36,834 nucleotides of DNA, from contig JAVCBZ010000107.1 in NCBI GenBank assembly GCA_030765735.1, forward strand, positions 1-36,834. The letters are read 5' to 3'. This document shows, piece by piece, positions 17,477 through 27,857 of this stretch. The DNA comes from Candidatus Susulua stagnicola (GTDB lineage Bacteria; Omnitrophota; Gorgyraeia; Duberdicusellales; 4484-171). The first letter of the stretch is position 1. Each line of letters opens with the position of its first letter. The notes below the pieces were generated by a model that was not told where the DNA came from, searched no databases, and worked only from the letters and a program-made list of their open reading frames with translations. Both the position numbers and the translations under genes were made by a program.

Positions 17477-18712
17477 ATGAAAAAAAATGTATTAATTATT
17501 GGTGCTGGTGGGGTTGCCCATGTAGCTGCACATAAGTGTGCACAAAATAATCATATTTTAGGTGATATTTGCATTGCATCGCGAAAACAAAATAAGTGTG
17601 ATGCGATAATTGAGAGCATTAAACGAAAAAATAATATAAAAGATTCTAGCAAAAAAATATATTCAGCTCAGATAGATGCCTTTAATATTCCGGCTACAGT
17701 TAGCTTAATAAAAGAGACCAATTCCCAGATAGTAATAAATCTTGCAACTGCATTTATTAATATGTCGCTTCTGGAAGCTTGTATTCAAACTGGTGTAGCT
17801 TATATGGATACGGCTGTACATGAGGATCCAGACAAAACTTGTGAGAATCCACCATGGTATGCAAATTATGAGTGGAAACGCAAAGACGATTGTAAACAAA
17901 AAGGAATTACTGCTATTTTAGGTGTAGGCTTTGATCCAGGGGTTGTAAATGCTTATTGCGCCCTAGCAGCTAAGGATCATTTTGACACAATTGATACTAT
18001 TGATATTATGGATGTTAATGCTGGTGTTCATGATAAGTATTTTGCAACTAACTTTGATCCTGAGATAAATTTTAGAGAATTTGTCAAGGTTTGGACTTGG
18101 GTTGATCGAAAATGGGTCGAAAAAGACATTCACAAAATAAAGAGAACTTATGATTTTCCAGTTGTTGGTCAACAAACTATTTATTTGAATGGCCATGATG
18201 AAATTCATTCTTTGTCAAAAAATATTGATGCTAATAGTATTCAATTCTGGATGGGTTTTAGCGACCATTACATAAATATTTTTACTATACTTACAAAATT
18301 AGGTTTAACTTCAATAAAACCTGTAAAGACGGCTGAAGGAATTGAAGTTGTACCTTTAAAAGTGTTAAAAGCTATTTTACCTGATCCTCTCTCCCTCGCG
18401 CCTAATTATACTGGAAAAACTTGCATAGGTAATTTCATTAAAGGTCAAAAAGATGGGAAAAATAAGGAGATTTTTATTTACAATACCTGTGACCATCAAG
18501 ATTGTTTTCAAGAGGTTGAATCACAAGCTATTTGTTATACTGCTGGTGTTCCGCCAGTAGCTGCGGCTATACTGATTGCTGAAGGAGTATGGGATGTAGA
18601 AACTATGGTAAATGTTGAAGAATTAAACCCAGTTCCGTTTATAAACTTGCTTGATACTATGGGATTGCCAACTAAGATTCAAGAAACTGGAGTATCAGCT
18701 CTACAGTCATGA
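17477..18712 (+). CDS. carboxy(nor)spermidine dehydrogenase, saccharopine-dehydrogenase-like
   Basis: VLIIGAGGVAHVAAHKCAQNN, ILGVGFDPGVVNAYCALAAKD; preceded by SD 'gggaggtc'; directly follows nspC. Confidence 0.92.
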   Translation: MKKNVLIIGAGGVAHVAAHKCAQNNHILGDICIASRKQNKCDAIIESIKRKNNIKDSSKKIYSAQIDAFNIPATVSLIKETNSQIVINLATAFINMSLLEACIQTGVAYMDTAVHEDPDKTCENPPWYANYEWKRKDDCKQKGITAILGVGFDPGVVNAYCALAAKDHFDTIDTIDIMDVNAGVHDKYFATNFDPEINFREFVKVWTWVDRKWVEKDIHKIKRTYDFPVVGQQTIYLNGHDEIHSLSKNIDANSIQFWMGFSDHYINIFTILTKLGLTSIKPVKTAEGIEVVPLKVLKAILPDPLSLAPNYTGKTCIGNFIKGQKDGKNKEIFIYNTCDHQDCFQEVESQAICYTAGVPPVAAAILIAEGVWDVETMVNVEELNPVPFINLLDTMGLPTKIQETGVSALQS

Positions 18713-18771
18713 GCTATATTTTTGCTGAAAAGATGGAGTTAACAGATAAAGACATTTATTTGAAAAAAATC

Positions 18772-18800
18772 TTGCAAATGTAATATTGTTATGCAATAAT
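18772..18800 (+). promoter_or_regulatory. candidate sigma70-type promoter for the SpeD-like gene
   Basis: TTGCAA (18772-18777), 17-nt spacer, TGC-AATAAT extended -10 (18792-18800). Confidence 0.45.
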
Positions 18801-18906
18801 AAGAAAAATAGTTAATTAAATTAGCTTTTATGCTATACAAAAAAGAAAAAACAAGATATAAGGATGGTGACGGAACGATACTCTTCTACTAGCAGTGATT
18901 ATGCAG

Positions 18907-18933
18907 AAATTCGCTTTTCTAGCGAATTTTTTT
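18907..18933 (+). terminator. intrinsic-terminator-like hairpin inside the SpeD-like 5' leader
   Basis: AAATTCGC-TTTTCTA-GCGAATTT followed by TTTT; perfect 8-bp arms. Confidence 0.6.
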
Positions 18934-19043
18934 GTTCAACTTACCCCCATTTTATTTCCCAAGTTAAAAAAAATATAAATCTGGTTTTTCGGTTTTTAGA
19001 ACAATATTTAGGGTCTAAAATTCTCGAGCTTGTCGAGTGTTTC

Positions 19044-19056
19044 AAAGGAGGTGATT
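19044..19056 (+). promoter_or_regulatory. extended Shine-Dalgarno of the SpeD-like gene
   Basis: AAAGGAGGTGATT just upstream of ATG 19059; complementary to the canonical 16S rRNA 3' end (ATCACCTCCTTT). Confidence 0.85.
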
Positions 19057-19058
19057 AG

Positions 19059-19418
19059 ATGGCTAGCAAGATATTTGGTTATGAATTGATTATGGATCTT
19101 TATGAATGTGATAAAGATGTAATTACATCTAAGAAGAAATTAAAAGAATACGTTGATACATTATGTAAGTTGATAAAAATGAAGCAATATGGGAAAACAT
19201 TACTTCCCTATTTTGGTGAAAAAGCAGTTTATACTAAAGGGTATTCTTTGATCCAATTAATTGAGACTAGCTCTATCACTGGTCATTTTTCAGATTTTTG
19301 GAATACAGCTTATATTAATATTTTTTCTTGCAAAAAGTATGATCAAGAGTTAGCTAAGAAGTTTACTAAACAATTTTTTAAAGCTAAAAAGACAAAAGTT
19401 AGATTTATTATTCGATAA
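19059..19418 (+). CDS. divergent S-adenosylmethionine decarboxylase (SpeD/SpeH)-family pyruvoyl enzyme
   Basis: GYELIMDLYECDKDVI N-terminus; LIET|SSITGHFSDFWNTAYINIFSC keeps Ser71 / His76 / Cys91 at +0/+5/+20 as in bacterial SpeD (Ser63/His68/Cys83 in Thermotoga maritima). Confidence 0.8.
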   Translation: MASKIFGYELIMDLYECDKDVITSKKKLKEYVDTLCKLIKMKQYGKTLLPYFGEKAVYTKGYSLIQLIETSSITGHFSDFWNTAYINIFSCKKYDQELAKKFTKQFFKAKKTKVRFIIR

Positions 19419-19478
19419 TTCTTCTTGAGTTTTCTTTTCCTTTGTGGCGTTGAGGTCTTCTAAGATTTTTAAGATCTA

Positions 19479-20570
19479 TCATCGTCGTGCTATGTTGAAG
19501 AACATTCCTAAGAGGATAAAATTAATAACAAGGCTAGTTCCACCATAGCTAAGACAAATTAAAGGAAGTCCAACTACAGGCAATATTCCTAAGGTCATGC
19601 CAACATTAATGAATATATGTAGAAAAAAGACTAAACTTATTCCCAAACAAAGGTAATATGCGAATGGATCTCTTAGCCCTTTAGCTTGTTGTAAGATTTT
19701 TTTCAAAATTAACCAATAAACTAGAAGCAAGAAAAATACACCTATGAATCCCCATTCTTCAGCTATAACAGTGAATATAAAATCAGTGTGCCTTTCTGGG
19801 AGAAAATTAAATTGATTTTGAGTACCAGCAAGAAATCCTTGACCAGTGAGTCCTCCTGATCCGATGGCAATTTTTGATTGAATTATTGTATATCCTGAGC
19901 CTAGAGGGTCAACATTAGGATTGATGAATACAGTTAATCTTCTTATTTGGTAATCTTCTAATTTTTTTAAGGCAAATGGAGACAGAATAAGACCAAGAAC
20001 AATAAGAAAAATAAAGTATCGTTTTTTTACTTTTGAGAAGAATCCTAAGCCAAAAAAGATAAAAACAATAATCAATGCTGTTCCCAAATCTGGTTGTTTA
20101 AAAATAACTAAAGCATTAAGGGTAACTAAGCAGAATGGAATAATAAAATTTTTTAAAGGTTCTCTATACTCATTTTGAGAAAAAAATCGGGCCAAAATAA
20201 TGATTATAGCGATCTTTGATATTTCTGAGGGTTGAAAAGTGATACCAAAGATTGAAATCCAACGCTGTGCCCCCATTGCAGTTTTGCCGAAAAGGTATGT
20301 TGATAACAAAAGTAATAAATTTAAAACGTAGATTACATATCCAGCATCAAAGTAAATTCGGTAATTTATTGAGGAAAAAAGTATTAATAATACCCATGAA
20401 GCGACTATCCAAATAAGTTGTTTAAAAAGTATAATATGGTTAGCGAGTTCCCCACCTTGATGAAGGCTACTATATATAGAAAAAAGGCTTAATAAATTTA
20501 GAAAAATAAGACAGATCACAATTGTTTTTAGACCAGATACTTTAGATGTTAGGATCTTTAAGTTAAACAT
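19479..20570 (-). CDS. rodA: rod-shape SEDS glycosyltransferase RodA
   Basis: GAQRWISIFGITFQPSEISKIAIII, KQPDLGTALIIVFIFFG, GSGGLTGQGFLAGTQNQFNFLPERHTDFIFTVIAEEWGF. Confidence 0.96.
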   Translation of the reverse strand: MFNLKILTSKVSGLKTIVICLIFLNLLSLFSIYSSLHQGGELANHIILFKQLIWIVASWVLLILFSSINYRIYFDAGYVIYVLNLLLLLSTYLFGKTAMGAQRWISIFGITFQPSEISKIAIIIILARFFSQNEYREPLKNFIIPFCLVTLNALVIFKQPDLGTALIIVFIFFGLGFFSKVKKRYFIFLIVLGLILSPFALKKLEDYQIRRLTVFINPNVDPLGSGYTIIQSKIAIGSGGLTGQGFLAGTQNQFNFLPERHTDFIFTVIAEEWGFIGVFFLLLVYWLILKKILQQAKGLRDPFAYYLCLGISLVFFLHIFINVGMTLGILPVVGLPLICLSYGGTSLVINFILLGMFFNIARR

Positions 20571-20572
20571 TT

Positions 20573-22285
20573 TTATAAAAGCTCCTCTTCGTCAATTTTT
20601 TTTAAGAATTTATATACAACTTTTACCGCTTCATGGCTTGACTTTCCATTTTCTAGAAATACGCAAATAGTATAGGTTGAATTTTTATAGGGGAAATATC
20701 CAGTAAACCATCCATGTGCTTTGCCATTCGTTTGTGCTGTTCCGGTTTTACCAGAAATTTCAAAATTTAAATTTTTTAATAATGATGCTGTACCGCTTTC
20801 TTCATTAACTACGCCACGGAGACCTTTCTTAATTTCTTCAATAATTCCTTTCCTACATTTGATATAAGTTTTTGATGGTAAATCTGAAGGTAAGTTTCCC
20901 ACTTTTTTAAGGATTTTTGGTTTAACTAGATAACCATTATTTGCAAAAACGTTCATTGCCAGCATGTTGGCTATTGGAGTGACTTCCATAAAACCTTGTC
21001 CAATAGAAAAATTAACTGTATCACCAGCATACCAGTTTTGTTTTAATGTTTTTTTCTTCCAGCGCAAAGTAGGGACAAACCCTTTCTTTTCATAAGGTAA
21101 ATCGATTCCAGTTAATGATTCCAAGCCAAATTGCTTTGCTACTTTTGATAAAGCATTTGGACCTATTTTAAGGCCAAGATTATAAAAATAAGAGTTACAA
21201 GAATGCGTAATTGCTTGATATAAATTTTGTAAGCCATGAATTTTACCACATTTAAATTTTGTTGAACCAACCATGATTTTTCCTTCACAAAGGAATTTTT
21301 TGTTAGGAGTTATTTTTTCTCCATCTAAGGCAGCTAATGCTACTAAAGGTTTGAAGGTGGATCCTATTGGATAGCTTGCTTGAATAGCTCTATTAAGTAA
21401 AGGACTGGACTTATTGGTAAGAAGTTTGGAAACGTTTTTGCCGCTTATAAAACTATTAGGGTCAAAAGAAGGAGATGAACAAAGTGCCAAAATTTCACCA
21501 TTCACTGAATTCATAAGAATAATAACACCTTTCTTTTTATTCAATGCAGCAAAACCAATTTCTTGAATGCGACTATTAATAGTAAGATAAATATCTTGGC
21601 CTTTCTTAGGTCGTTTCTCTCCTAGAAATCCAACGATTTTGTTTCTTGCATTTACTTCAATTAAATCTCCGCCATCTTGGCCTTTTAAATAAGCATCATA
21701 GTATTGCTCTACACCAATAAATCCGACTCTTTCTAATGGTTTGTAACCATATTTTTTTAATTTTTCATAATGAGTTGAAGCTTTCTTAACGTAACCAATA
21801 AAATGAGCTGCTTTTTCTTGTTGAGGGTAGTAACGTTGAGGTTCAGGGCTTATTAAAATTTCATTCGTAAACTTTTCTTTTATTTGTAAAGCTGTAAGTT
21901 TATCAATATTTTTAATAATATTTACAGCGGTAAAAGGATTTTTTGAATTTCTACAATAGTTTTCTTTAATTGTTGCTAAGCTATATCCAGAAAATTTACT
22001 TAAACTATTAAATAAAGAATCCTTTTTGTTTTTGATTTGATAAGGAATAACGCTAATATTGAATACTGCGCGATCATAGGCAAGGAGATTACCATCACGG
22101 TCAAAAATTGAACCGCGAATTGCTGGGATAGGGATAAGCCTTACGTAGTTATTTTGAGCTCGTTGTCTATAGTGATTACCATTAACAACTTGATAGAAGA
22201 AAAGAACTACCATTAAAAATAAAAATCCGATTGTATAGATTTTTTTAATTCCGTCTGTGGATAAAATAAAGCTAGATTGTTTCAT
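20573..22285 (-). CDS. mrdA: penicillin-binding protein 2
   Basis: IRGSIFDRDGNLLAYDRAVFNISVIP; SYPIGSTFKP; HSCNSYF; SGKTGTAQ. Confidence 0.95.
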   Translation of the reverse strand: MKQSSFILSTDGIKKIYTIGFLFLMVVLFFYQVVNGNHYRQRAQNNYVRLIPIPAIRGSIFDRDGNLLAYDRAVFNISVIPYQIKNKKDSLFNSLSKFSGYSLATIKENYCRNSKNPFTAVNIIKNIDKLTALQIKEKFTNEILISPEPQRYYPQQEKAAHFIGYVKKASTHYEKLKKYGYKPLERVGFIGVEQYYDAYLKGQDGGDLIEVNARNKIVGFLGEKRPKKGQDIYLTINSRIQEIGFAALNKKKGVIILMNSVNGEILALCSSPSFDPNSFISGKNVSKLLTNKSSPLLNRAIQASYPIGSTFKPLVALAALDGEKITPNKKFLCEGKIMVGSTKFKCGKIHGLQNLYQAITHSCNSYFYNLGLKIGPNALSKVAKQFGLESLTGIDLPYEKKGFVPTLRWKKKTLKQNWYAGDTVNFSIGQGFMEVTPIANMLAMNVFANNGYLVKPKILKKVGNLPSDLPSKTYIKCRKGIIEEIKKGLRGVVNEESGTASLLKNLNFEISGKTGTAQTNGKAHGWFTGYFPYKNSTYTICVFLENGKSSHEAVKVVYKFLKKIDEEELL

Positions 22286-22318
22286 ATTCCTTTTACAAAT
22301 GTATTTTTATTGATTAAA

Positions 22319-22801
22319 TTATTGAGATATTCCAAAAGAGTGGATACATTTGTCTTTACCAATAAAATATGTTATTAAAAAGTATATTAAAAGAGACTGT
22401 ATAAGAAATTTTATCCAAAAAAATGGCAAAAATAAACTGCTACGGATAGAATTAATAATTATATGTATAATGAGAGCTAACAATACTAAAGAGTTTTTTA
22501 TAATGAAAACTCTTGTTTGTTTGCTTACAAAACGAAAATGAGAGAATAAATAATTATTTAAAAGACAGATGAGAGGAAATTCTATTAAACATATAGGTCT
22601 CATTCCAGGATTAAAAGAATCGCAAAGTAAGCCTAAAATAGCGCTTGCTCCAAGAGCAGATAATAAGTCTTCATTTAAAGAGACAAAAATAACCCCGAGG
22701 AAAACAAATTCTACGGCTAAGGAATAACCAAGAGGCTTGATTAAGTCGAGAACAAAGAGTGATGTGAGTAATGCTAAAAGCTTGGTGTTTATTTTTTTCA
22801 T
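22319..22801 (-). CDS. mreD: rod shape-determining protein MreD
   Basis: Small multi-TM protein between mreC and mrdA; GASAILGLLCDSFNPGMRPICLIEFPLI. Confidence 0.85.
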   Translation of the reverse strand: MKKINTKLLALLTSLFVLDLIKPLGYSLAVEFVFLGVIFVSLNEDLLSALGASAILGLLCDSFNPGMRPICLIEFPLICLLNNYLFSHFRFVSKQTRVFIIKNSLVLLALIIHIIINSIRSSLFLPFFWIKFLIQSLLIYFLITYFIGKDKCIHSFGISQ

Positions 22802-23523
22802 TTGATAATAAAAATTTTATTGAAAAAAATACTTTCAGAAGTTAATTCTACTGCTATATTGCAAAAAAGTTGGTTAGTTCTTTTTTTAATGCTTTTAACT
22901 TTACCGACTTCAATAGGAAAAGACAAGGAGTCACTTTTTACCCAAACTCTATCTCCCTTTTTAATCGTTTCTTCTTTTTCAACATAGAGAATTTCAGCTC
23001 CAGTTAGATTTCCTTTAAGTAAGCCTGAGCCAAATTTTCCCACAAATACTGATATTTTAAAGTCAGGATCATTGATTAAGAGTAGATGAGAAAAAGTTTT
23101 TTTAACTTCAGTAATTTTTCCAAGAAGTTGACCTTCTTCGTTAATGGCTAAAAGTCCTTTTTTCAAATTCATATCTTCTCCGCCATTTATTAAGAGGTAT
23201 CGTTGCCAGTTTGAAGGTGAAAAGCTTAAAACTCCTACACCGACTAAGTCTATTTTTTTACTTTCTTTAAAGTTAAGAGCTTTTTGCAAATATTCATTTT
23301 CTTTTTTTAGGTGCTTAGATTCATTAATTTTTATTTTTAAGGAAATATTTTCTTTTTTTAACTTTTCATTTTTTTGAGATATTTTTGAAGAAGATATTGT
23401 TAGCTGATGGGAGAAAAGTGAGAATAAATTACGTATAACGTTTTTAAAAGGTAGGAAAAGCAGAAAAATAACTAGAAGATAAATGACTAGGATTTTGAGT
23501 TTTGTTTTAGAAGGAAGATACAA
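22798..23523 (-). CDS. mreC: rod shape-determining protein MreC
   Basis: N-terminal TM, coiled coil, [35 protein letters not shown]. Confidence 0.92.
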   Translation of the reverse strand: MYLPSKTKLKILVIYLLVIFLLFLPFKNVIRNLFSLFSHQLTISSSKISQKNEKLKKENISLKIKINESKHLKKENEYLQKALNFKESKKIDLVGVGVLSFSPSNWQRYLLINGGEDMNLKKGLLAINEEGQLLGKITEVKKTFSHLLLINDPDFKISVFVGKFGSGLLKGNLTGAEILYVEKEETIKKGDRVWVKSDSLSFPIEVGKVKSIKKRTNQLFCNIAVELTSESIFFNKIFIIK

Positions 23524-24565
23524 GGGACAGTTTTTTTAAGAATTTAGGTTCTTCCAAAATTTTTCCTGTTCCCAAGGCAACAGCAGTTAAAGGGTCATCA
23601 GCAACAAAACAAGCTAGGCCAGTTTCCTCTGAAATTAGCCTATCCATACCTCTTAATAGAGCTCCACCACCACACAAAACAATACCTCTTTCAATTAAGT
23701 CTGCGGCTAATTCTGGAGGGGTTCGCTCAAGAGTAACTTTTGTTGCCTCAATGATTTCTCTTAAAGGTATTTCTAATGCAGCGCGTACCTCTTCAGAGTT
23801 GGCTTTAATAAATTTTGGAAGGCCAGTGATTAAATCTCGACCTCTTACCTCTATTGTTAATTCTTCATCAATAGGCCAAGCAGAGCCGACCTTTATTTTT
23901 ATTTCTTCGGCAGTTCTTTCACCAATCATAAGATTATAGTTCTTTTTCATGTGCTCAGTTATTGCAGTATCCATTTCATCTCCTCCGACTCGAATTGAGC
24001 GAGCATAAACAATACCACCTAAAGAAATTACTGCGATTTCAGTAGTTCCTCCACCAATATCAACTATCATGCTACCTTGAGGCTCAGCAATAGGCAAACC
24101 AACTCCAATAGCTGCAGCAATTGGTTCTTCTACCGGGATTACTTCTCGTGCTCCAGCACGATGAGCGGAATCTTTTACTGCTCTTCTTTCAACTTCAGTA
24201 ATTCCTGAAGGAACAGCAATCACTATTCTTGGTCCGATTAATAATCTTCGAGGATAAGCTTTTTTTATAAAGTAACGTAACATTTGTTCGGTTACACCAA
24301 AATCAGCTATAACACCATCCTTCATCGGTCTTATTGCTACTATACTTCCAGGAGTTTTACCTAGCATTCGTTTTGCTTCTTCGCCGACTGCTAAAGGAAT
24401 ACCAGTACTTTTATAAATTGCACAAACTGATGGTTCACACAATACAATACCTTCCCCGCGTAAGTAAACTAAAGTAGTTGCAGTGCCTAAATCGATACCG
24501 ATATCACTAGAGAATGCCCCCAGGAGGTTGCTGATTCGTTTAATTATTCTTAGAAAGAGGTTCAT
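23507..24565 (-). CDS. mreB: rod shape-determining protein MreB
   Basis: [51 protein letters not shown] at 24565 (MNLFLRIIK) fits better than the track start at 24607. Confidence 0.95.
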   Translation of the reverse strand: MNLFLRIIKRISNLLGAFSSDIGIDLGTATTLVYLRGEGIVLCEPSVCAIYKSTGIPLAVGEEAKRMLGKTPGSIVAIRPMKDGVIADFGVTEQMLRYFIKKAYPRRLLIGPRIVIAVPSGITEVERRAVKDSAHRAGAREVIPVEEPIAAAIGVGLPIAEPQGSMIVDIGGGTTEIAVISLGGIVYARSIRVGGDEMDTAITEHMKKNYNLMIGERTAEEIKIKVGSAWPIDEELTIEVRGRDLITGLPKFIKANSEEVRAALEIPLREIIEATKVTLERTPPELAADLIERGIVLCGGGALLRGMDRLISEETGLACFVADDPLTAVALGTGKILEEPKFLKKLSLVSSF

Positions 24566-24657
24566 TTTTTTAAAATAATTGGTTACCTGCAAGTTCAATA
24601 ATAACAAAGGCTTAAAAAAATGTCAACACAATTGTTATTAAACTAGCTAATTGTTAT

Positions 24658-26313
24658 TTAACTTTTAAAAACTGCACCAGTTGATGCTGAGCCAACCATT
24701 TTGCTATAACGTGACAGATATCCTGATTTTACCTTTGCTGGTAAGAGTTTCATTGTCTTTTTTCGCTTAGCAATTTCAGAGCTACTTAACTTAGCTTCTA
24801 GTTTTCTTTTAGGTATGTCAATGTTAATAATATCATTATTTTTTAAATAAGCAATTAATCCTCCGGAGGCTGCTTCTGGAGATATGTGTCCAATACAAGG
24901 ACCACGAGTTCCTCCAGAGAATCTTCCATCGGTAATTAAGGCTACGTGTTTATGTAAACCTAAACCTACAATTGCTGATGTTGGTGATAGCATCTCACGC
25001 ATGCCTGGACCACCGCTAGGGCCTTCGTAACGAATTACGACAACATCACCTTTCTTGATTTTTTTATTTAAAATTGCAATCATTGCATCTTCCTCATTGT
25101 CGAAGACTTTAGCTTTACCTGAAAATTTTAACATAGCTGAATCTACTGCTGATTGTTTAACCACAGATCCTTCAGGTGCTAGATTACCATAAAGAATAGC
25201 AATTCCTCCTTGCTTGTGATAGGCTTTGCTAAGTGGGCGAATCACGTCTTCATCTTTAATACATGCCTCTTTAGCTATTTCTTTAATTTTTTTACCACTC
25301 ACAGTATTGTTTTCATTTATCTTATTTATAAATCTTTTTAGCACTGCTGGGATTCCTCCAGCATAGTGCAAATCTTCCATAAAATAATCACCACCAGGTC
25401 GTAAATTTGAAATATGCGGGGTATCTTTGCTTATTCGATCAAAATCATTTAAATTTATTTCTACTTTTGCTTCTTTAGCAATAGCCATTAAGTGAAGTAC
25501 AGTGTTAGTTGAGCCACCTAAGGCCATATCTATTCTAATAGCATTTTCAAGAGATTTTTTATTTACAATTTTTCTAGGAGTTATGTTGTTTTTTACTAGT
25601 TCTACTATTTTTTGACCACTAGCATAAGCAATACGTATTTTTTCATTTAATACTGAGGGGCTAGTAGCACAATATGGTAGTGAAAGCCCTAAACTTTCAG
25701 TGATGCAAGCCATAGTATTGGCTGTGTAAAGACCTTGACAAGAACCAGCTGATGGACAAGCTTCGATTTCTAAAGTTTGGCGTTGGCATTCATTGATTTG
25801 ACCGGCTTTAAATCTTCCTACAGCCTCAAAAGTGTCACGGACTAATGAAAGCCTTTTATTCCCAGCATGGCCAGCAAGCATTGGTCCGGCAGTTACTACT
25901 ATAATTGGGATATTCATTCTTAGACCACCCATTATCATTCCCGGAGTAATCTTATCGCAATTAGTAAGTAAAATTAATCCATCTAAAGCATGAGCAGAAC
26001 TAACACTTTCAATTATGTCAGCAATTAATTCTCGCGAAGGCAGAGATTGGCTCATTCCTTTATGACCCATAGCAATACCATCACATATTCCTGGAACACC
26101 AAAGATAAATGGTGTACCGCCTGAAGATTCTACACCTCTTTCAATATATCTTTCTAATGTCCGCATGTTTATATGACCAGGGATGAGATCTGAAAAACCA
26201 GAAGCAATCCCGATAAAAGATTTCTTAATATGTGAGGAACTTAAACCTGTTCCATAGAGAAGCGCACGATTAGGCATCCGTTCTAAACCTTTTTTTGTTT
26301 TATCTGAAAGCAT
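24658..26313 (-). CDS. ilvD: dihydroxy-acid dehydratase
   Basis: [78 protein letters not shown]. Confidence 0.95.
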   Translation of the reverse strand: MLSDKTKKGLERMPNRALLYGTGLSSSHIKKSFIGIASGFSDLIPGHINMRTLERYIERGVESSGGTPFIFGVPGICDGIAMGHKGMSQSLPSRELIADIIESVSSAHALDGLILLTNCDKITPGMIMGGLRMNIPIIVVTAGPMLAGHAGNKRLSLVRDTFEAVGRFKAGQINECQRQTLEIEACPSAGSCQGLYTANTMACITESLGLSLPYCATSPSVLNEKIRIAYASGQKIVELVKNNITPRKIVNKKSLENAIRIDMALGGSTNTVLHLMAIAKEAKVEINLNDFDRISKDTPHISNLRPGGDYFMEDLHYAGGIPAVLKRFINKINENNTVSGKKIKEIAKEACIKDEDVIRPLSKAYHKQGGIAILYGNLAPEGSVVKQSAVDSAMLKFSGKAKVFDNEEDAMIAILNKKIKKGDVVVIRYEGPSGGPGMREMLSPTSAIVGLGLHKHVALITDGRFSGGTRGPCIGHISPEAASGGLIAYLKNNDIINIDIPKRKLEAKLSSSEIAKRKKTMKLLPAKVKSGYLSRYSKMVGSASTGAVFKS

Positions 26314-26378
26314 AATTTCTCCTTTTGAATTGTATTGTGTCGTGTGTATTGAGTATTGCGTAAAAAAAGAATTTCAAC

Positions 26379-26406
26379 TCGATACTCGATACTTGATACT
26401 TGATAC
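26379..26406. repeat. four tandem heptamers (TCGATAC x2, TTGATAC x2)
   Basis: Direct reading of the ilvD/FBA intergenic region. Confidence 0.85.
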
Positions 26407-26410
26407 AAGT

Positions 26411-27814
26411 TTAGTCTGCTCCTTCTAATGCTCCAAGCTCTTTTCCTTCTTTTAAGAAATCTTCTTTTACTTTGTTTACCTTTACGATTTTAACATATTT
26501 GTCGACTGCTTCTTTAGTGTTTTTTATATTTAGTTTGTCAAAAAGAAAAGAAAATTCTTCTTCAAGAGTACTAGCTATTTTTTCTTTTATGTCATTTGAA
26601 AGAGAGTGAATTTCTTTTTTAAAAGGTCCAAGAGCTTTTTTTCTAGTTTTATAAATAAATTGATCATCAGTCCAATCTGGCTTTTTTTCTCCAGTGCATT
26701 CTTTGTGTAGCCAAGCATAAATTTTTTCTTTTAAGGGTATTGGCATATAATCATAAGCCATATTCTGAAATTGAGTTGCTAAATGAATTTCAGCGCAACC
26801 TACTTCAGGAAAACGATGGAATGCTTCGCTAGGCAAAGTTGAAGCTCCATGCTGAACCGCGCCACACATATTGTAGTCAACTCGAGCAATTTCAGACAGA
26901 TTAGTTAAAGTTTCAAAATCAATGCTAACTTTAGCAATTGTACCATCAGGTAAAACTACTCCGCCATGGCTTGTTCCAGTCTGGATGCTTATTTTAGAGA
27001 TACCCTTTAATGAACCGATTTCTTTTTTATAGCCATTCATAAAAGCTCTAAGCTCTTCTGGATTAGAATTCTTTCCACCAACTTCACCGATTTCTCCACC
27101 AACAGATACCTCTATACCTTGAGGTTGTAGCTTTCTTATGTGTTTTGTGAATAGAGAACAAACTTTGTAATTAAGATTTTGTTGCTCGTCTAAAGTAGAT
27201 TTATCTAAGTCAACTAAAGTAGATGAATCAATGTCAATGTTATAAAATCCAGATTCTATAGCTTCAGTGATCAATTCTTTTAAAGGATTAACCTCAGCAT
27301 CACTATCCTTTAAATAGTTAGTTGCTTTAACTTGGAAATGGTCACCTTGGATAAAAACAGGTCCAACATAACCTTCTTTCATAGCTGCTAGAAGAATAAT
27401 TGAACTATATTCTAAAGGTCTTTGGTCAGTATAGCCAATTTCACTCTTAGCAATTTCAAAAATGAATGCTCCAGCATTTATTTTATTTGCTGCCTGGTAT
27501 ATTGCTCGGACTAAGTTAAAGGTAAGAGTTCTGATATTCATTGCTGGAACAGTGAATCCTGAAACTTCTTTTCTGCCCATAGCTTCATACAAACCTTGTA
27601 TTGATGAAAGAACTGTGCCTAGTTGTTTAGCACAAGTATGGCTAACCCAGTAACAGATTTTTTTTAAATTAGTATCTTCGCTGAGGATTATTGTATCAAC
27701 TAAGTTGTTGATAACTTTCTCGCGAAAAATTTTCTCATCTTTAATTACGATTTCACCATTTTTTTCTTCAATCGCTTCATTATTCAGAAGTTCAACTTCA
27801 CTTTTGTAAATCAT
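26411..27814 (-). CDS. class II fructose-bisphosphate aldolase (long form)
   Basis: TVPAMNIRTL, FIQGDHFQVK, IDIDSSTLVD, GGEIGEVGG, IQTGTSHGGVVLPDG, GAVQHGAST. Confidence 0.88.
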   Translation of the reverse strand: MIYKSEVELLNNEAIEEKNGEIVIKDEKIFREKVINNLVDTIILSEDTNLKKICYWVSHTCAKQLGTVLSSIQGLYEAMGRKEVSGFTVPAMNIRTLTFNLVRAIYQAANKINAGAFIFEIAKSEIGYTDQRPLEYSSIILLAAMKEGYVGPVFIQGDHFQVKATNYLKDSDAEVNPLKELITEAIESGFYNIDIDSSTLVDLDKSTLDEQQNLNYKVCSLFTKHIRKLQPQGIEVSVGGEIGEVGGKNSNPEELRAFMNGYKKEIGSLKGISKISIQTGTSHGGVVLPDGTIAKVSIDFETLTNLSEIARVDYNMCGAVQHGASTLPSEAFHRFPEVGCAEIHLATQFQNMAYDYMPIPLKEKIYAWLHKECTGEKKPDWTDDQFIYKTRKKALGPFKKEIHSLSNDIKEKIASTLEEEFSFLFDKLNIKNTKEAVDKYVKIVKVNKVKEDFLKEGKELGALEGAD

Positions 27815-27857
27815 GTTATCCTCCTTTACTCTACCTGTTGGTAGTTGTTATATTTTT

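Noticed and set aside
26330-26410. Possible CRISPR array from the regular heptamer repeats
   Set aside because: Units are 7 bp with no spacers; no cas genes in the window.
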